From NCBI GenBank assembly GCA_002282445.1, contig NCJK01000007.1, positions 106,332 through 170,331 of the forward strand: a stretch of 64,000 bases of DNA. The letters run 5' to 3'. Positions 1 to 10,525 of the stretch are shown here, piece after piece; within the stretch, counting starts at the first letter, position 1; every line of letters starts with the position of its first letter. This DNA is from Burkholderiales bacterium 39-55-53. GTDB lineage: Bacteria > Pseudomonadota > Gammaproteobacteria > Burkholderiales > Burkholderiaceae_C. The notes under the pieces were generated by a model. It had not been told where the DNA came from. It ran no database searches and saw nothing but the letters and a program-made list of their open reading frames with translations. The translations under genes and the position numbers were made by a program.

Positions 1-1
1 A

Positions 2-2374
2 TGGCTCTTCTTGAAGATGCTCGAAAAAGGCATCGCCTACCGCAAAACCCAAGTGGTGAACTGGGACCCAGTCGACCAAACCGTGTTGGCCAACGAACAA
101 GTGATTGACGGCCGAGGTTGGCGCACTGGCGCTTTGGTGGAAAAGCGCGAGATTCCTGGCTACTACCTCGACATCACCAGCTACGCACAAGAATTGCTCG
201 AGCACGTGCAAATGGGCAACGACAAAGCCACTTTGAACGGCTGGCCCGACAAAGTGCGCTTGATGCAAGAGAACTGGATTGGCAAATCTGAAGGCGTGCG
301 CTTTGCGTTCACCCACGACATTACTGGTGCAGACGGTGCGTTGATTGGTGACGGCAAGATGTATGTGTTTACCACGCGTGCCGACACCATCATGGGCGTT
401 ACATTCTGTGCAGTGGCTGCTGAGCATCCGCTGGCACTGCATGCTGCTGCGAGCAACCCCGCAATGGTCGCCTTCCTCGAAGAATGCAAGAGTGGCGGCA
501 CGACCGAAGCTGAACTGGCTACGCAAGAGAAAAAGGGCATGCCCACGGGCTTGTTTGTCACGCACCCATTGACCGGCGCGAAGGTCGAGGTGTGGGTGGG
601 CAACTACGTGCTCATGTCTTACGGCGATGGCGCGGTCATGGGCGTGCCTGCGCACGACGAGCGTGACTTTGCGTTTGCTTTGAAATACGACTTGCCGATC
701 AAGCCTGTGGTTGCGCGCAATGACGAGGTTCTCGTTCATGAGTACAAAGACACAGTCAGTGGTCATGCGCATCGTGAATTAAAAGATGTCCATACGGGTG
801 AGGTGCTTGTTGATGTTGGTAGCCGCTTCTTTGATGCGACCCAATGGCATGAGCGCTATGGGCTCAAAGATGGCGTGTGCATCAACTCTGGTGAGCTCGA
901 TGGCCTAAATCAAAAAGCTGCTGTTAACAAAGTAGCCGAATTGCTCGCCGCCAAAGGCCTAGGCGAGAAGAAAACCACATGGCGTTTGCGCGACTGGGGT
1001 ATCAGCCGCCAGCGCTATTGGGGTACACCGATTCCAATCATTCATTGCGTCGAACACGGCGCAGTGCCCGTGCCCGAAAAAGATTTGCCTGTGGTGTTGC
1101 CGCAAGACTGTATCCCTGATGGTTCGGGTAACCCGTTGCACAAGCACGAGGGTTTCCATGCGGGTGTGACTTGCCCCGTGTGCGGCAAGCCCGCACGCCG
1201 CGAGACCGACACGATGGACACGTTTGTGGATTCGTCGTGGTACTTCATGCGCTATTGCGACCCGACCAACACCGACGCGATGGTGGCCGATGGCGCGCAG
1301 TACTGGGCACCGATGGACCAATACATTGGCGGCATTGAGCATGCCATCCTGCACTTGCTCTACGCCCGTTTCTGGACCAAGGTCATGCGCGATATGGGGC
1401 TGGTCAAAGTGGACGAGCCATTCACCAAGTTGCTCACACAGGGCATGGTGCTTAACCACATCTATTCACGTCGCACCGCCAAAGGTGGCAAAGACTATTT
1501 CTGGCCACACGATGTCGAGCACGTCCTCGACGACGCAGGCAAAGTGGTGGGCGCCAAGCTCAAGAACGAAGCCGACAGCAGCGACGGCAAATTGCCAGTG
1601 GGCACAGCCATCGACTACGAGGGCGTGGGCACCATGTCCAAGTCCAAGAACAACGGTGTAGACCCGCAAGACCTGATCGAGCGCTACGGCGCAGACACCG
1701 CGCGTCTGTACACCATGTTCACTGCGCCGCCCGAAGCCACGCTGGAGTGGAACGATGCGGCGGTGGAAGGCAGCTACCGTTTCTTGCGCCGCGTGTGGAA
1801 CTTTGCGCACAAGCACGAAGTCACGCTCAAAGCAGCCACGGCTGGCAACTTGAGCGCTGCCAAGCCACGCAAAGAAGCCGCCGATCTGCGTCGCGAAATG
1901 CACGTGGTGTTGAAGCAGGTGAGTTACGACTACGACCGCATGCAATACAACACCGTGGTGTCGGGCTGCATGAAATTGCTCAATGCCTTGGAAGATTTCA
2001 AGGCCGATGGCAGGGATGGCGACAACGCTGTGCTGTGCGAAGGCGTGTCTGTTTTGTTGCGCATGCTCTACCCCGCCTGCCCGCACATCACGGCCAACTT
2101 ATGGGCTGAGCTGGGTTACGCTGCACGCTTAGGTGATTTGTTAGACACCGCTTGGCCTGAGGTGGATGAAAGCGCCTTGCAACGCGATGAGTTAGAGCTG
2201 ATGCTGCAAATCAACGGCAAGCTGCGTGGTTCTGTTTTGGTCAGCGCCACCGCGAGCAAAGAGCAAATCGAGCAAGCAGCTTTGGCAACGGAGGCCTTCA
2301 TCAAGCAAGCCAATGGCGCTGCACCTAAGAAAGTCATCGTTGTGCCCGGCCGTTTGGTCAACATCGTTGTTTAA
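2..2374 (+). CDS. leuS: Leucyl-tRNA synthetase, 5' end outside window
   Basis: Class I aminoacyl-tRNA synthetase that charges tRNA-Leu in the cytoplasm. The reading frame is open to the left edge, so the start and the HIGH motif lie outside. Visible are the CP1 editing domain (TTRADTIMG near 380 and the [12 protein letters not shown] motif near 635-670), the DSSWYFMRY stretch before the catalytic half, the KMSKS loop as MSKSK at 1634-1648, the anticodon-binding helical region and the C-terminal domain beginning with INGKLRG. An ATG at position 1 is in another frame and irrelevant. The stop is followed after 8 nt by lptE, so leuS-lptE-holA form one transcription unit, the usual order in Burkholderiales. 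Assignment is certain; only the N-terminus is missing. Confidence 0.97.
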   Translation, partial: WLFLKMLEKGIAYRKTQVVNWDPVDQTVLANEQVIDGRGWRTGALVEKREIPGYYLDITSYAQELLEHVQMGNDKATLNGWPDKVRLMQENWIGKSEGVRFAFTHDITGADGALIGDGKMYVFTTRADTIMGVTFCAVAAEHPLALHAAASNPAMVAFLEECKSGGTTEAELATQEKKGMPTGLFVTHPLTGAKVEVWVGNYVLMSYGDGAVMGVPAHDERDFAFALKYDLPIKPVVARNDEVLVHEYKDTVSGHAHRELKDVHTGEVLVDVGSRFFDATQWHERYGLKDGVCINSGELDGLNQKAAVNKVAELLAAKGLGEKKTTWRLRDWGISRQRYWGTPIPIIHCVEHGAVPVPEKDLPVVLPQDCIPDGSGNPLHKHEGFHAGVTCPVCGKPARRETDTMDTFVDSSWYFMRYCDPTNTDAMVADGAQYWAPMDQYIGGIEHAILHLLYARFWTKVMRDMGLVKVDEPFTKLLTQGMVLNHIYSRRTAKGGKDYFWPHDVEHVLDDAGKVVGAKLKNEADSSDGKLPVGTAIDYEGVGTMSKSKNNGVDPQDLIERYGADTARLYTMFTAPPEATLEWNDAAVEGSYRFLRRVWNFAHKHEVTLKAATAGNLSAAKPRKEAADLRREMHVVLKQVSYDYDRMQYNTVVSGCMKLLNALEDFKADGRDGDNAVLCEGVSVLLRMLYPACPHITANLWAELGYAARLGDLLDTAWPEVDESALQRDELELMLQINGKLRGSVLVSATASKEQIEQAALATEAFIKQANGAAPKKVIVVPGRLVNIVV

Positions 2375-2382
2375 AGGCTGAT

Positions 2383-2889
2383 ATGCAAACCACACGCCGC
2401 TCTTGGTTGATGTTCACCGCTTTCTCTGCGGGGCTGGCGGGGTGCGGTTTTGAGTTACGCAAGCCACCGAGCTATGCGTTTCGTACGCTGTTCAACAGCA
2501 TCCCCATCGTTTCACCGTTTGGTGTCAAACTCACGCGTAGCTTGGAGTCGTCGGGGCAGGTCGAAGTCATTACTGACGCGCGCCAAATCGAACGTGCTGA
2601 AGTCATCTTTGATCAGTTGTTTGAGCTGCGCGACAAAGTGATTGTGGGTCGCACATCGACGGGCGCGATCCGTGAATTTCAATTACGCCTGCGTTATCGA
2701 TTTCGCGTGCGTTCACGCAACGGCATAGAGCTCATTCCGGATACGGAAATCTTGTTGACACGCGACATCAACTTCAATGAAACCGGCGCCTTGTCCAAAG
2801 AGTCGGAAGAGGCTTTGCTCTACAAAGACATGGAAAACGATTTGGTGCTTCAATTGCAACGCCGCTTGGCAGCCATTCGCAAAATTTAA
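2383..2889 (+). CDS. lptE: LPS-assembly lipoprotein LptE
   Basis: Outer-membrane lipoprotein that plugs the LptD barrel in the final step of lipopolysaccharide export. The 168-residue product starts with a basic n-region (TTRRSW) and a hydrophobic stretch ending in a lipobox LAGC, so Cys21 should be lipidated. The rest (ELRKPPSYAFRTLF, then beta-rich sequence with LRYRFRVRS) matches the LptE/RlpB fold, and the length is usual. It lies between leuS and holA with gaps of 8 and 3 nt, the conserved leuS-lptE-holA order that supports the call because LptE sequences diverge widely. Confidence 0.92.
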   Translation: MQTTRRSWLMFTAFSAGLAGCGFELRKPPSYAFRTLFNSIPIVSPFGVKLTRSLESSGQVEVITDARQIERAEVIFDQLFELRDKVIVGRTSTGAIREFQLRLRYRFRVRSRNGIELIPDTEILLTRDINFNETGALSKESEEALLYKDMENDLVLQLQRRLAAIRKI

Positions 2890-2892
2890 GTC

Positions 2893-3963
2893 ATGCAAGT
2901 CGCCAGCGTTCAATTTGCCAACCACTTGCAAGCGCAGGCGAGCAAGGGGTTGCGCAGCCTTTACGTCTTTCATGGCGATGAGCCGCTGCTGCAGCAAGAG
3001 GCATTAGACGCTTTGCGTAACACCGCTCGCGCTCAGGGCTACACCGAGCGTAGCGTCTACACCGTGGCGGGCGCTCACTTTGATTGGGGTGAAGTGTTAG
3101 CCGCAGGCGGCTCGATGAGTTTGTTTGCTGATAAGCAACTGATTGAAATTCGTATTCCCTCAGGCAAGCCCGGCAAAGAAGGCAGCACAGCCTTGCAACA
3201 GATCGCTGAGTTGGCCGTGGGCAACGACAGCACGCTCACCGTGGTGCTGTTGCCGCGTCTCGACAAAGCCACCAAAAGCTCGGCCTGGTTCAGCGCCTTA
3301 GAGAACAACGGCATCAGCGTGCAGATCGACCCGATTGAGCGCCATGCCTTGCCCACGTGGATTGCGCAGCGTTTGGCTGCACAGCAACAACGCGTCGCTG
3401 CGGGTGAAGCGGGTCAACACACCTTGCAGTTTTTTGCAGAGCGTGTGGAAGGCAACTTGTTAGCGGCCCACCAAGAAATTCAAAAGCTCGCGCTTTTGTA
3501 TCCAGAAGGCGAGCTGAGCTTTGAGCAAGTGGAGCGCGCCGTGCTGAACGTGGCGCGTTACGACGTGTTCAAACTATCCGAAGCAGTGCTTAGTGGTCAG
3601 CCCTTGCGTGTGCAGCGCATGCTCGACGGGTTAAAAGCCGAGGGCGAAGCCGAGGTGCTGGTGCATTACACACTGGCCGAAGAAATCCGCGCTTTGAAGC
3701 GCGTCAAAGATGCCGTGGCTGCTGGCAAAGCGTTGCCCATGGCCTTGCGCGAGCAGCGCATATGGGGGCCGCGTGAGCGGTTGTTTGAACGCGTGCTGCC
3801 GCGCTTGAGCTTAGGCATGCTTGAAAAATTGTTGCAGTCGGCCCATCAGGTCGACGGCATTGTCAAAGGTTTGAAAACGCCAGAATGGCCTGCCGACAAC
3901 TGGCAGGCCCTGCAGCGTTTGGCCATGCGTTTGTGCCGCGCTTGTATGCCGCGCAACGCTTAA
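2893..3963 (+). CDS. holA: DNA polymerase III delta subunit
   Basis: Clamp-loader subunit that opens the beta sliding clamp during replication. The 356-residue protein shows the N-terminal AAA+-like delta fold ([19 protein letters not shown], where the P-loop is degenerate as is normal for delta), the loop [18 protein letters not shown] that contacts the clamp, and an all-helical C-terminal collar domain ending in LAMRLCR. The ATG follows the lptE stop by 3 nt. Length and order are typical. Confidence 0.95.
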   Translation: MQVASVQFANHLQAQASKGLRSLYVFHGDEPLLQQEALDALRNTARAQGYTERSVYTVAGAHFDWGEVLAAGGSMSLFADKQLIEIRIPSGKPGKEGSTALQQIAELAVGNDSTLTVVLLPRLDKATKSSAWFSALENNGISVQIDPIERHALPTWIAQRLAAQQQRVAAGEAGQHTLQFFAERVEGNLLAAHQEIQKLALLYPEGELSFEQVERAVLNVARYDVFKLSEAVLSGQPLRVQRMLDGLKAEGEAEVLVHYTLAEEIRALKRVKDAVAAGKALPMALREQRIWGPRERLFERVLPRLSLGMLEKLLQSAHQVDGIVKGLKTPEWPADNWQALQRLAMRLCRACMPRNA

Positions 3964-3977
3964 TTAGGATCACACAC

Positions 3978-5258
3978 ATGAAGACTCTCAACGTTGCCGA
4001 TCACATGCAGGCGCTAGGCGCACAAGCCAAAGCCGCGTCTGCGCAAATGGCCAAAGCCTCAGCGGCCGTCAAAAGCACGGCACTGCGCAAGCTTGCGGCT
4101 TTGCTGCGCGCGAACATCGACGCCTTGCAAATCGACAATGCCAAAGACATCGAGCGCGCGATGGTTGCTGGCCTAGATGCCCCCATGGTCGACCGCTTGA
4201 AGCTCACGCCCAAAGTGCTGGAAACCTGCGCGCAAGGCTGCGAACAGCTCGCCACCATGCCTGATGTGATTGGTGAAATCATTGGCATGAAGCAGCAGCC
4301 CAGCGGCATTCGCGTGGGTCAAATGCGTGTGCCCTTGGGCGTGTTCGGCATGATTTTTGAAAGCCGCCCCAACGTGACGATTGAAGCTGCTTCGCTCTCT
4401 ATCAAGAGTGGCAACGCGTGTATCTTGCGTGGCGGTTCTGAGGCGATTGACTCTAACAAAGCCTTGGCCAAGTTGGTGCAACAAGCCTTGAGCGAAAGCG
4501 GCTTGCCCACAGACGCGGTGCAACTGGTGCAAACCACCGACCGCGAAGCTGTGGGCCACCTCATTGCCATGCCCGAGTTTGTGGATGTCATCATCCCGCG
4601 CGGCGGCAAAGGTTTGATCGAGCGGATCAGCCGTGAGGCCAAAGTGCCCGTCATCAAACATTTGGATGGCAACTGCCACACTTATGTGGACGACCCTTGT
4701 GACATGGCTATGGCGGTGACTGTGGCCGACAACGCCAAGACCCAAAAGTACAGCCCATGTAACGCCAGCGAAAGCTTGGTGGTGGCGCGTGGCGTGGCAG
4801 CAGAGTTCTTGCCCAAGATTGGCGCGATCTACGCCGCCAAAGGCGTAGAGATGCGTTGCTGCCCAGTGGCCAAAGCTATCCTCACGCAAGTCAAAGGCGC
4901 CAACCTTAAAGACGCGACTGAGCAAGATTGGTTTGAAGAATATTTGGGCCCTATCATCAGCATCAAAGTGGTTGAAGGTTTGGATGCGGCGATTGCGCAC
5001 ATCAACCACTATTCCAGTCACCACACCGAATCCATCCTCACGCGTGACCACATGCACGCCCAACGCTTTTTGCGCGAGGTGGATTCATCGAGTGTGATGG
5101 TCAACGCCAGCACCCGTTTTGCAGATGGTTTTGAATACGGTTTGGGGGCTGAAATAGGCATTTCCACCGACAAATTCCATGCGCGTGGCCCTGTGGGCAT
5201 CGAAGGCTTGACCTCCTTGAAATACGTGGTGCTGGGCCAGGGCGAAATTCGCGTTTAA
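3978..5258 (+). CDS. proA: Gamma-glutamyl phosphate reductase
   Basis: NADPH-dependent reduction of gamma-glutamyl phosphate to glutamate semialdehyde, second step of proline synthesis. I place the start at the ATG at 3978 ([15 protein letters not shown] at 3966-3969), giving 426 residues; the frame is open further back into holA but that would add 31 residues the family lacks. An aldehyde-dehydrogenase-like fold is seen, with the family motifs [32 protein letters not shown], the catalytic cysteine in [10 protein letters not shown], and the C-terminal [16 protein letters not shown]. It ends at a strong inverted repeat (5266-5291). Confidence 0.96.
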   Translation: MKTLNVADHMQALGAQAKAASAQMAKASAAVKSTALRKLAALLRANIDALQIDNAKDIERAMVAGLDAPMVDRLKLTPKVLETCAQGCEQLATMPDVIGEIIGMKQQPSGIRVGQMRVPLGVFGMIFESRPNVTIEAASLSIKSGNACILRGGSEAIDSNKALAKLVQQALSESGLPTDAVQLVQTTDREAVGHLIAMPEFVDVIIPRGGKGLIERISREAKVPVIKHLDGNCHTYVDDPCDMAMAVTVADNAKTQKYSPCNASESLVVARGVAAEFLPKIGAIYAAKGVEMRCCPVAKAILTQVKGANLKDATEQDWFEEYLGPIISIKVVEGLDAAIAHINHYSSHHTESILTRDHMHAQRFLREVDSSSVMVNASTRFADGFEYGLGAEIGISTDKFHARGPVGIEGLTSLKYVVLGQGEIRV

Positions 5259-5265
5259 ACCACAC

Positions 5266-5291
5266 TTTTTAGAGAGTTCCCTCTCTAAAAA
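5266..5291 (+). terminator. Hairpin terminator after proA
   Basis: A perfect 11-bp inverted repeat (TTTTTAGAGAG, 4-nt loop TTCC, CTCTCTAAAAA) sits 7 nt after the proA stop and 48 nt before gshA. The A/T arms give a U-tract in either direction. The stem has only five G-C or C-G pairs, so efficiency is uncertain. Confidence 0.6.
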
Positions 5292-5339
5292 ATGCGTGGG
5301 CCATAGGTCCTAAAATGATCCTTCACTTTTTGAGACACC

Positions 5340-6635
5340 ATGGTTCCACACCTCATCACGGCCCTCAATGGCCCCATCAACGAGCTTGAGCAACGCATCC
5401 TCGATTCCATGCCCGCCATCGAGCGCTGGTTTCGTTTGGAGTGGATGGAGCACACGCCTCCGTTCTATACCTCGGTTGATATTCGCAACGCAGGCTTCAA
5501 GCTCGCACCGGTAGACACCAACCTCTACCCTGGCGGCTGGAACAACCTCACGCCTGAGATGCTGCCCCTCGCAGTGCAAGCCGCCATGGCCGCGATTGAA
5601 AAGATCTGCCCTGAAGCGCGCAACCTGCTGTTGATTCCAGAGAACCACACACGCAACACCTTCTACTTGTCGAACGTGGCGCAGTTGCAGCGCATCTTCC
5701 ACATGGCGGGTTTGAATGTGCGCGTGGGTTCCATCAATCCCGAGATCAAAGAAAACACCACGATTGATTTGCCGAATGGCGACAGCGTGACGTTGGAGCC
5801 GGTCATTCGCAGCAAGTACCGTTTGGGCTTGAAAGACTTTGACCCATGCACCATCTTGCTCAACAACGATCTAAGCGCCGGCATTCCCGGCATCTTGGAA
5901 GACTTGCACGAACAGCATTTGTTACCACCGCTACACGCAGGCTGGAGCGTGCGCCGCAAGAGCAAACACTTTGAGTGCTACGAAGAAGTGGCCAAACGCT
6001 TTGGCAAGTTGCTGGGCATTGACCCATGGCTGATCAACCCCATGTTCAACCAGTGCGGCGAAGTCAACTTTGCCGAAGGCACAGGCATGGAATGTTTGCA
6101 AACCAATGTGGATGCCTTGCTCACCAAGATCAAGCGCAAATACAAAGAGTACGGCATCAACGAAAAGCCTTTCGTCATCGTCAAGGCCGACAACGGTACT
6201 TACGGCATGGGCATCATGACGGTGCGCGATGTCAAAGACTTGGATGCACTCAACCGTAAGACCCGCAACAAAATGAGCGTGGTCAAAGACGGTCAAGAGG
6301 TGAGTCAAGTCATCATTCAAGAAGGCGTGCTCACGCACGAGCGCTTGAACGATGCCGTGGCTGAACCCGTGGTCTACATGATGGACCGCTATGTGGTGGG
6401 CGGCTTCTACCGCGTGCATGCTGACCGTGGCGTGGACGAGAACTTGAACGCACCTGGCGCGAGCTTTGTACCGCTGGCTTTCGAGCAAAGCGCGCACACG
6501 CCGCAGCCTGGCATGAAACCCGGTGCAAGTGCACCGAACCGTTTTTACATGTATGGCGTCATCGGTCGTTTGGCCATGTTGGCAGCGAGCTATGAGCTAG
6601 AAGCCACTGACCCTGAAGCAGAAAACTACGACTGA
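5340..6635 (+). CDS. gshA: Glutamate-cysteine ligase, betaproteobacterial type
   Basis: Joins glutamate and cysteine with ATP, the first and limiting step of glutathione synthesis. The 431-residue protein belongs to the family first typed on Acidithiobacillus ferrooxidans, unrelated in sequence to E. coli GshA; I recognise [42 protein letters not shown] and the nucleotide-binding stretch [15 protein letters not shown] (near residue 280). The ATG at 5340 follows a hairpin terminator, so this gene probably begins a new transcript. Only 8 nt separate its stop from kup, which is followed by gshB, so both glutathione genes appear co-transcribed with a potassium transporter. Confidence 0.93.
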   Translation: MVPHLITALNGPINELEQRILDSMPAIERWFRLEWMEHTPPFYTSVDIRNAGFKLAPVDTNLYPGGWNNLTPEMLPLAVQAAMAAIEKICPEARNLLLIPENHTRNTFYLSNVAQLQRIFHMAGLNVRVGSINPEIKENTTIDLPNGDSVTLEPVIRSKYRLGLKDFDPCTILLNNDLSAGIPGILEDLHEQHLLPPLHAGWSVRRKSKHFECYEEVAKRFGKLLGIDPWLINPMFNQCGEVNFAEGTGMECLQTNVDALLTKIKRKYKEYGINEKPFVIVKADNGTYGMGIMTVRDVKDLDALNRKTRNKMSVVKDGQEVSQVIIQEGVLTHERLNDAVAEPVVYMMDRYVVGGFYRVHADRGVDENLNAPGASFVPLAFEQSAHTPQPGMKPGASAPNRFYMYGVIGRLAMLAASYELEATDPEAENYD

Positions 6636-6643
6636 GGTCAGTG

Positions 6644-8515
6644 ATGGAACAACACGGCAAATCGTCGCTTGCGGCGCTCACCTTGGGCGCGATTGGCGTT
6701 GTGTACGGCGACATCGGCACCAGTGTGCTGTACGCGATGAAGGAAGTGTTTGGCTCCGGCCATGTGGCGTTCACGCCCGACAACGTGTTTGGCATTTTGT
6801 CGATCTTCTTTTGGACGCTGACCACCATCGTTTCCGTGAAGTACGTGTTGTTGGTTTTGCGTGCCGACAACAACGGAGAGGGCGGTTTGGTTGCCATGCT
6901 GGCCTTGGCATCGATGGCGGTCAAAGACAAACCCGCGTTGCGTAACAAGATGATGCTGGTGGGTATTTTTGGGACCTGCTTGTTTTATGGCGATGGTGTT
7001 ATCACGCCCGCCATTTCTGTGCTGTCGGCGGTGGAAGGTTTAGAGGTGGTGTCGCCCGGCCTCAAGCGTTATGTGATCCCGCTGACCTTGTTTATTTTGT
7101 TTGGTTTGTTCTTTGTGCAAAAAAACGGTACCAGCGGCATTGGTAAGTTTTTTGGGCCTATTACTTTGGTGTGGTTTGGCGTCATTGCCGCGTTGGGCGT
7201 TTATCACATCGTTGACCATCCAGAAATTTTGTGGGCCTTGAGCCCGCACCATGCTTTGCGTTTCATGTTCACCGAGCCTGAGGTGACCTTCTTGATTTTG
7301 GGTGCTGTGGTGTTGTGTGTGACGGGCGGCGAAGCCTTGTACGCAGACATGGGGCACTTTGGAAAGAAGCCCATTCGGTTGGCTTGGTTTGCAGTGGTCA
7401 TGCCTTGTTTGGTGTTGAACTACTTTGGCCAAGGCGCTTTGTTGTTGGCAGAGCCTGAAGCTGTGAAAAATCCTTTTTACATGATGGCCCCCGATTGGCT
7501 TCTCGTGCCTTTGGTGTGTTTGGCCACAGCCGCGACCGTGATCGCGTCACAGGCGCTGATCACAGGTGCTTTCAGTGTGACCAAGCAAGTGGTTCAAATG
7601 GGTTTCTTGCCACGTTTGCAAGTGCTGCACACCAGCGTGCGAGACACGGGCCAAATTTATATTCCGTTGGTGAACTGGGGCTTGTTTGCCATCATCGTGT
7701 TGGCTGTAGCCATGTTCAAGTCGTCTAGCAACTTGGCCGCTGCTTATGGCATTGCGGTGTGTACCGACATGCTTATTACCACCGTGCTGACATTCTTTGT
7801 GATTCGTTACAGCTGGAAATACCCACTGTGGTTGTGTTTGGTTTCTACGGGATTTTTCTTTGTGGTTGACATCACCTTTTGGGCGTCAAACTTGCTCAAG
7901 CTGGTCGAAGGCGGGTGGTTCCCCTTGTTGATTGCTTCCGTCATCATGCTGCTCATGCTCACATGGCGTGACGGTCGTGCCATCCTCTACGAAAAGCGTC
8001 AAGCAGATGCTTTGGAGTTGCGTAGCTTTTTAGAAGCTGTGTTCATAGCTCCGCCACTGCGCGTGGAAGGCTCGGCCGTGTTCTTGACCAGTGGCAAAGG
8101 CTCTGTGCCCAATGCGATGCTGCACAACCTCAAACACAACAAAGTGCTTCATAAGCAAAACCTCTTTGTGAATGTGCAAAACCACGAAGTTCCTTGGATT
8201 GAAGAAGATAAGCGCTTAGAGGTTGAAGCCTTGGGCAATGACTGTTGGCAAGTGGTGGTGCATTACGGATTCAAAGATGATCCAGATGTGCCGGGTGCGT
8301 TGTCAATGTTGGGCGATATGGGCTGCAAGTTGGAGCCCATGAGCACCAGCTATTTCTTGTCTCGCGACAGCATCGTGCCCACCGTGGGTGCAGCCATGTC
8401 TGAGTGGAGAGAGAAGCTGTTTTCTCAGATGCACCTCAACGCCAGCTCTGCTGCCGACTTCTTGAACTTGCCTAGCAACTCCGTGGTGGAGCTGGGCAGC
8501 AAAATTGAAATCTAA
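6644..8515 (+). CDS. kup: Low-affinity potassium transporter Kup
   Basis: Inner-membrane H+/K+ symporter of the KUP/HAK/KT family. GTG 6641 and ATG 6644 are both possible starts; the GAGG at 6634-6637 is spaced best for ATG 6644 (623 residues). The N-terminal signature [20 protein letters not shown] is present, with Val where many members have Pro. About 12 membrane segments follow up to residue 430, including the conserved DNNGEGG and [15 protein letters not shown] stretches, then a cytoplasmic tail of about 190 residues ending before gshB. It sits 8 nt after gshA and 4 nt before gshB. Confidence 0.95.
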   Translation: MEQHGKSSLAALTLGAIGVVYGDIGTSVLYAMKEVFGSGHVAFTPDNVFGILSIFFWTLTTIVSVKYVLLVLRADNNGEGGLVAMLALASMAVKDKPALRNKMMLVGIFGTCLFYGDGVITPAISVLSAVEGLEVVSPGLKRYVIPLTLFILFGLFFVQKNGTSGIGKFFGPITLVWFGVIAALGVYHIVDHPEILWALSPHHALRFMFTEPEVTFLILGAVVLCVTGGEALYADMGHFGKKPIRLAWFAVVMPCLVLNYFGQGALLLAEPEAVKNPFYMMAPDWLLVPLVCLATAATVIASQALITGAFSVTKQVVQMGFLPRLQVLHTSVRDTGQIYIPLVNWGLFAIIVLAVAMFKSSSNLAAAYGIAVCTDMLITTVLTFFVIRYSWKYPLWLCLVSTGFFFVVDITFWASNLLKLVEGGWFPLLIASVIMLLMLTWRDGRAILYEKRQADALELRSFLEAVFIAPPLRVEGSAVFLTSGKGSVPNAMLHNLKHNKVLHKQNLFVNVQNHEVPWIEEDKRLEVEALGNDCWQVVVHYGFKDDPDVPGALSMLGDMGCKLEPMSTSYFLSRDSIVPTVGAAMSEWREKLFSQMHLNASSAADFLNLPSNSVVELGSKIEI

Positions 8516-8519
8516 TCCT

Positions 8520-9470
8520 ATGCACATCCTCTTCGTCGCAGACCCGCTGTCGTCCTTCAAGATTTACAAGGACACCACGTTTGCGATGATGCGTGAAGCG
8601 CAACGCCGCGGTCACCAACTCATGGCTTGCAAGCCGCAAGACATCGTGTGGCAAAGCGGCCAGCAAGTGTCGGCGCGCGTGCAACACGTGCATCTGACGG
8701 GTGATGCAAAAGATTGGTTTGAAGTGCAAAGTGTGGACGACCACTACGCACTCAAAAGTGCCGATGCCATCGTCATGCGCAAAGACCCACCGTTTGACAG
8801 CGAGTACTTTTACGCCACGCACTTGCTAGAGCAAGCTGAGCGTGAAGGTGCGAAGGTATTCAACAAACCCGCTGCCTTGCGTGACCATCCTGAGAAGTTG
8901 GCCATTTTGGAATTCGCCCAATTCATCAGCCCCACGCTGGTGACGCGCAGTGCCGATGCGATTCGGGCATTTCATGCACAGCACCGAGACATCATCTTGA
9001 AGCCGCTCGACGGCATGGGCGGTATGGGCATCTTCCGTGTGAAGGACGATGGATTGAACCTGGGCGCAATTACAGAGACCCTCAACCGTGATGGTGCACA
9101 AACCGTGATGGTGCAAAAGTTCATTCCCGCCATCGACAAAGGCGACAAGCGCGTGCTCGTCATCGGTGGCAAAGTCGTGCCCTATTGCTTGGCCCGCATC
9201 CCGCAAGGTGGCGAAGTGCGCGGTAACTTGGCTGCAGGCGGCAAAGGTGTGGCCCAGCCCATCTCTGCACGTGACCAAGAAATCGCAGAAGACCTTGGCC
9301 CCATCCTTGCCAAGCGTGGTTTATTGTTGGTCGGCTTGGATGTGATTGGTGACTGCCTCACCGAGGTGAACGTGACCAGCCCTACGTGTTTTCAAGAGAT
9401 CTTTGATCAGACTGGCTTCGATGTGGCGGCTATGTTTATTGACGCGCTTGAGGCTGCGGCTAAAAAGTAA
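8520..9470 (+). CDS. gshB: Glutathione synthetase
   Basis: ATP-grasp ligase that adds glycine to gamma-glutamylcysteine. I use the ATG at 8520 (MHILFVADPLSSFKIYKDTT, 316 residues), which matches the family N-terminus; an in-frame start 15 nt earlier would overlap kup. Motifs: MRKDPPFDSEYFYAT, NKPAALRDHPEKL, the ATP-grasp loop KPLDGMGGMGIF, RGNLAAGGKG, and the Mg-binding EVNVTSPTCFQE near the end. Its end is 1 nt from the end of the convergent amidotransferase gene. Confidence 0.97.
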   Translation: MHILFVADPLSSFKIYKDTTFAMMREAQRRGHQLMACKPQDIVWQSGQQVSARVQHVHLTGDAKDWFEVQSVDDHYALKSADAIVMRKDPPFDSEYFYATHLLEQAEREGAKVFNKPAALRDHPEKLAILEFAQFISPTLVTRSADAIRAFHAQHRDIILKPLDGMGGMGIFRVKDDGLNLGAITETLNRDGAQTVMVQKFIPAIDKGDKRVLVIGGKVVPYCLARIPQGGEVRGNLAAGGKGVAQPISARDQEIAEDLGPILAKRGLLLVGLDVIGDCLTEVNVTSPTCFQEIFDQTGFDVAAMFIDALEAAAKK

Positions 9471-9471
9471 T

Positions 9472-10248
9472 TCAGTCTCGCAGCTGCCCATCCACAAACA
9501 CCTTTAACTCGCCCGAAGCAAATGGTGTCCACACCTCATTGGTTGTCAGAGGCGCAGTGACAACAACAGCCACACGGTCATCGGGTGACGCGTGTTCAGC
9601 AAAGTTAATGCTCATATCTTGATCACTCAAAGTCGCCTTTGAAAACGGATGTTTGCGTTCGATGTAGCAAAGGTTGGTCGAAGCATGTGCCCACAATGCC
9701 TGACCGTTCGACAACAAAAAGTTAAATGTTCCGTGCTTGGCAATTTGTGGCACGAGCTCTTGCAGGGTGAGTGTCAACTCATAAATAGGGGGCATGTCTG
9801 CATGAGACTTGGCCAGCTCTTGCATCAACCAACAAAAAGCCAATTCGCTATCGGTGTCGCCCACAGGCTTAAAGCCGCCGTGCAAGCGCGGGGCGAAGTT
9901 CTCTAAGTTTCCGTTGTGGGCAAACACCCAGTAGCGGCCCCACAATTCACGCACAAACGGGTGGCAGTTCTCCAGCGACACCACACCTTGCGTGGCCTTG
10001 CGGATGTGTGATATCACATTGCGGCTTTTGATCGGATACTTGCGGATCAATTCGGCCACGGGCGATGTGCTGGCTGGCAAGTGGTCAATGAAATGGCGTA
10101 AACCACGGTCTTCTTCAGACCCTTCAAAAAAGGCAATGCCCCAGCCGTCTGCATGGTGGTCCGTCACGCCTGCGCGTTGGGCGAATCCACTGAAGCTAAA
10201 GGTCGCGTCTGTGGGGTTTTTGCAGTTCAGTCCGAGCAGTTGGCACAT
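9472..10248 (-). CDS. Class II glutamine amidotransferase, YafJ-like
   Basis: N-terminal-nucleophile glutamine amidotransferase domain that hydrolyses glutamine to give ammonia; the acceptor substrate is unknown. After removal of Met1, Cys2 (MCQLLGLN) is the nucleophile. The family motifs HHADGWGIAFF, SRNVISHIRKATQG, NCHPFVRELWGRYWVFAHNGNL and GDTDSELAFCW are all present, and the 258-residue length equals stand-alone YafJ-type enzymes with no synthetase domain. A small CWC protein gene lies 4 nt upstream on the same strand, suggesting joint transcription. Confidence 0.9.
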   Translation of the reverse strand: MCQLLGLNCKNPTDATFSFSGFAQRAGVTDHHADGWGIAFFEGSEEDRGLRHFIDHLPASTSPVAELIRKYPIKSRNVISHIRKATQGVVSLENCHPFVRELWGRYWVFAHNGNLENFAPRLHGGFKPVGDTDSELAFCWLMQELAKSHADMPPIYELTLTLQELVPQIAKHGTFNFLLSNGQALWAHASTNLCYIERKHPFSKATLSDQDMSINFAEHASPDDRVAVVVTAPLTTNEVWTPFASGELKVFVDGQLRD

Positions 10249-10252
10249 GGTC

Positions 10253-10480
10253 TTAGTCGGGCGAGTTGAATGAGGTGGCGCAGGCTTGGCAAATGCAAGC
10301 CTTGTTTTGTGCGGCGGCAGGTACCTTGGCCAGTAACTCGGGGGAGAACGCCATGTTCACACACCAACACACGTTCATCGGTTGACCTGTTGATTTGGCC
10401 AATTCCATGGCACAAAGATTAGGCTGGCCACACAAAGGGCAAGCGCAGGGATCAACTGGGGCCGATAGGGGTTTGGGCAT
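10253..10480 (-). CDS. Small cysteine-rich CWC-family protein
   Basis: 75-residue protein with ten cysteines arranged as CACPLCGQPNLC, CWC and CICQAC. The central CWC triplet and flanking CxxC pairs match the bacterial cysteine-rich CWC family, likely a small metal-binding (zinc-ribbon-like) protein of unknown role. It ends 4 nt before the amidotransferase gene on the same strand. The divergent photolyase-like gene begins about 45 nt away, so the promoters must be packed in the short gap between them. Confidence 0.8.
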   Translation of the reverse strand: MPKPLSAPVDPCACPLCGQPNLCAMELAKSTGQPMNVCWCVNMAFSPELLAKVPAAAQNKACICQACATSFNSPD

Positions 10481-10525
10481 GCCTCAAAGTGTAGCGAAGC
10501 GAACAAGGCACAATTGCAAAATCTT

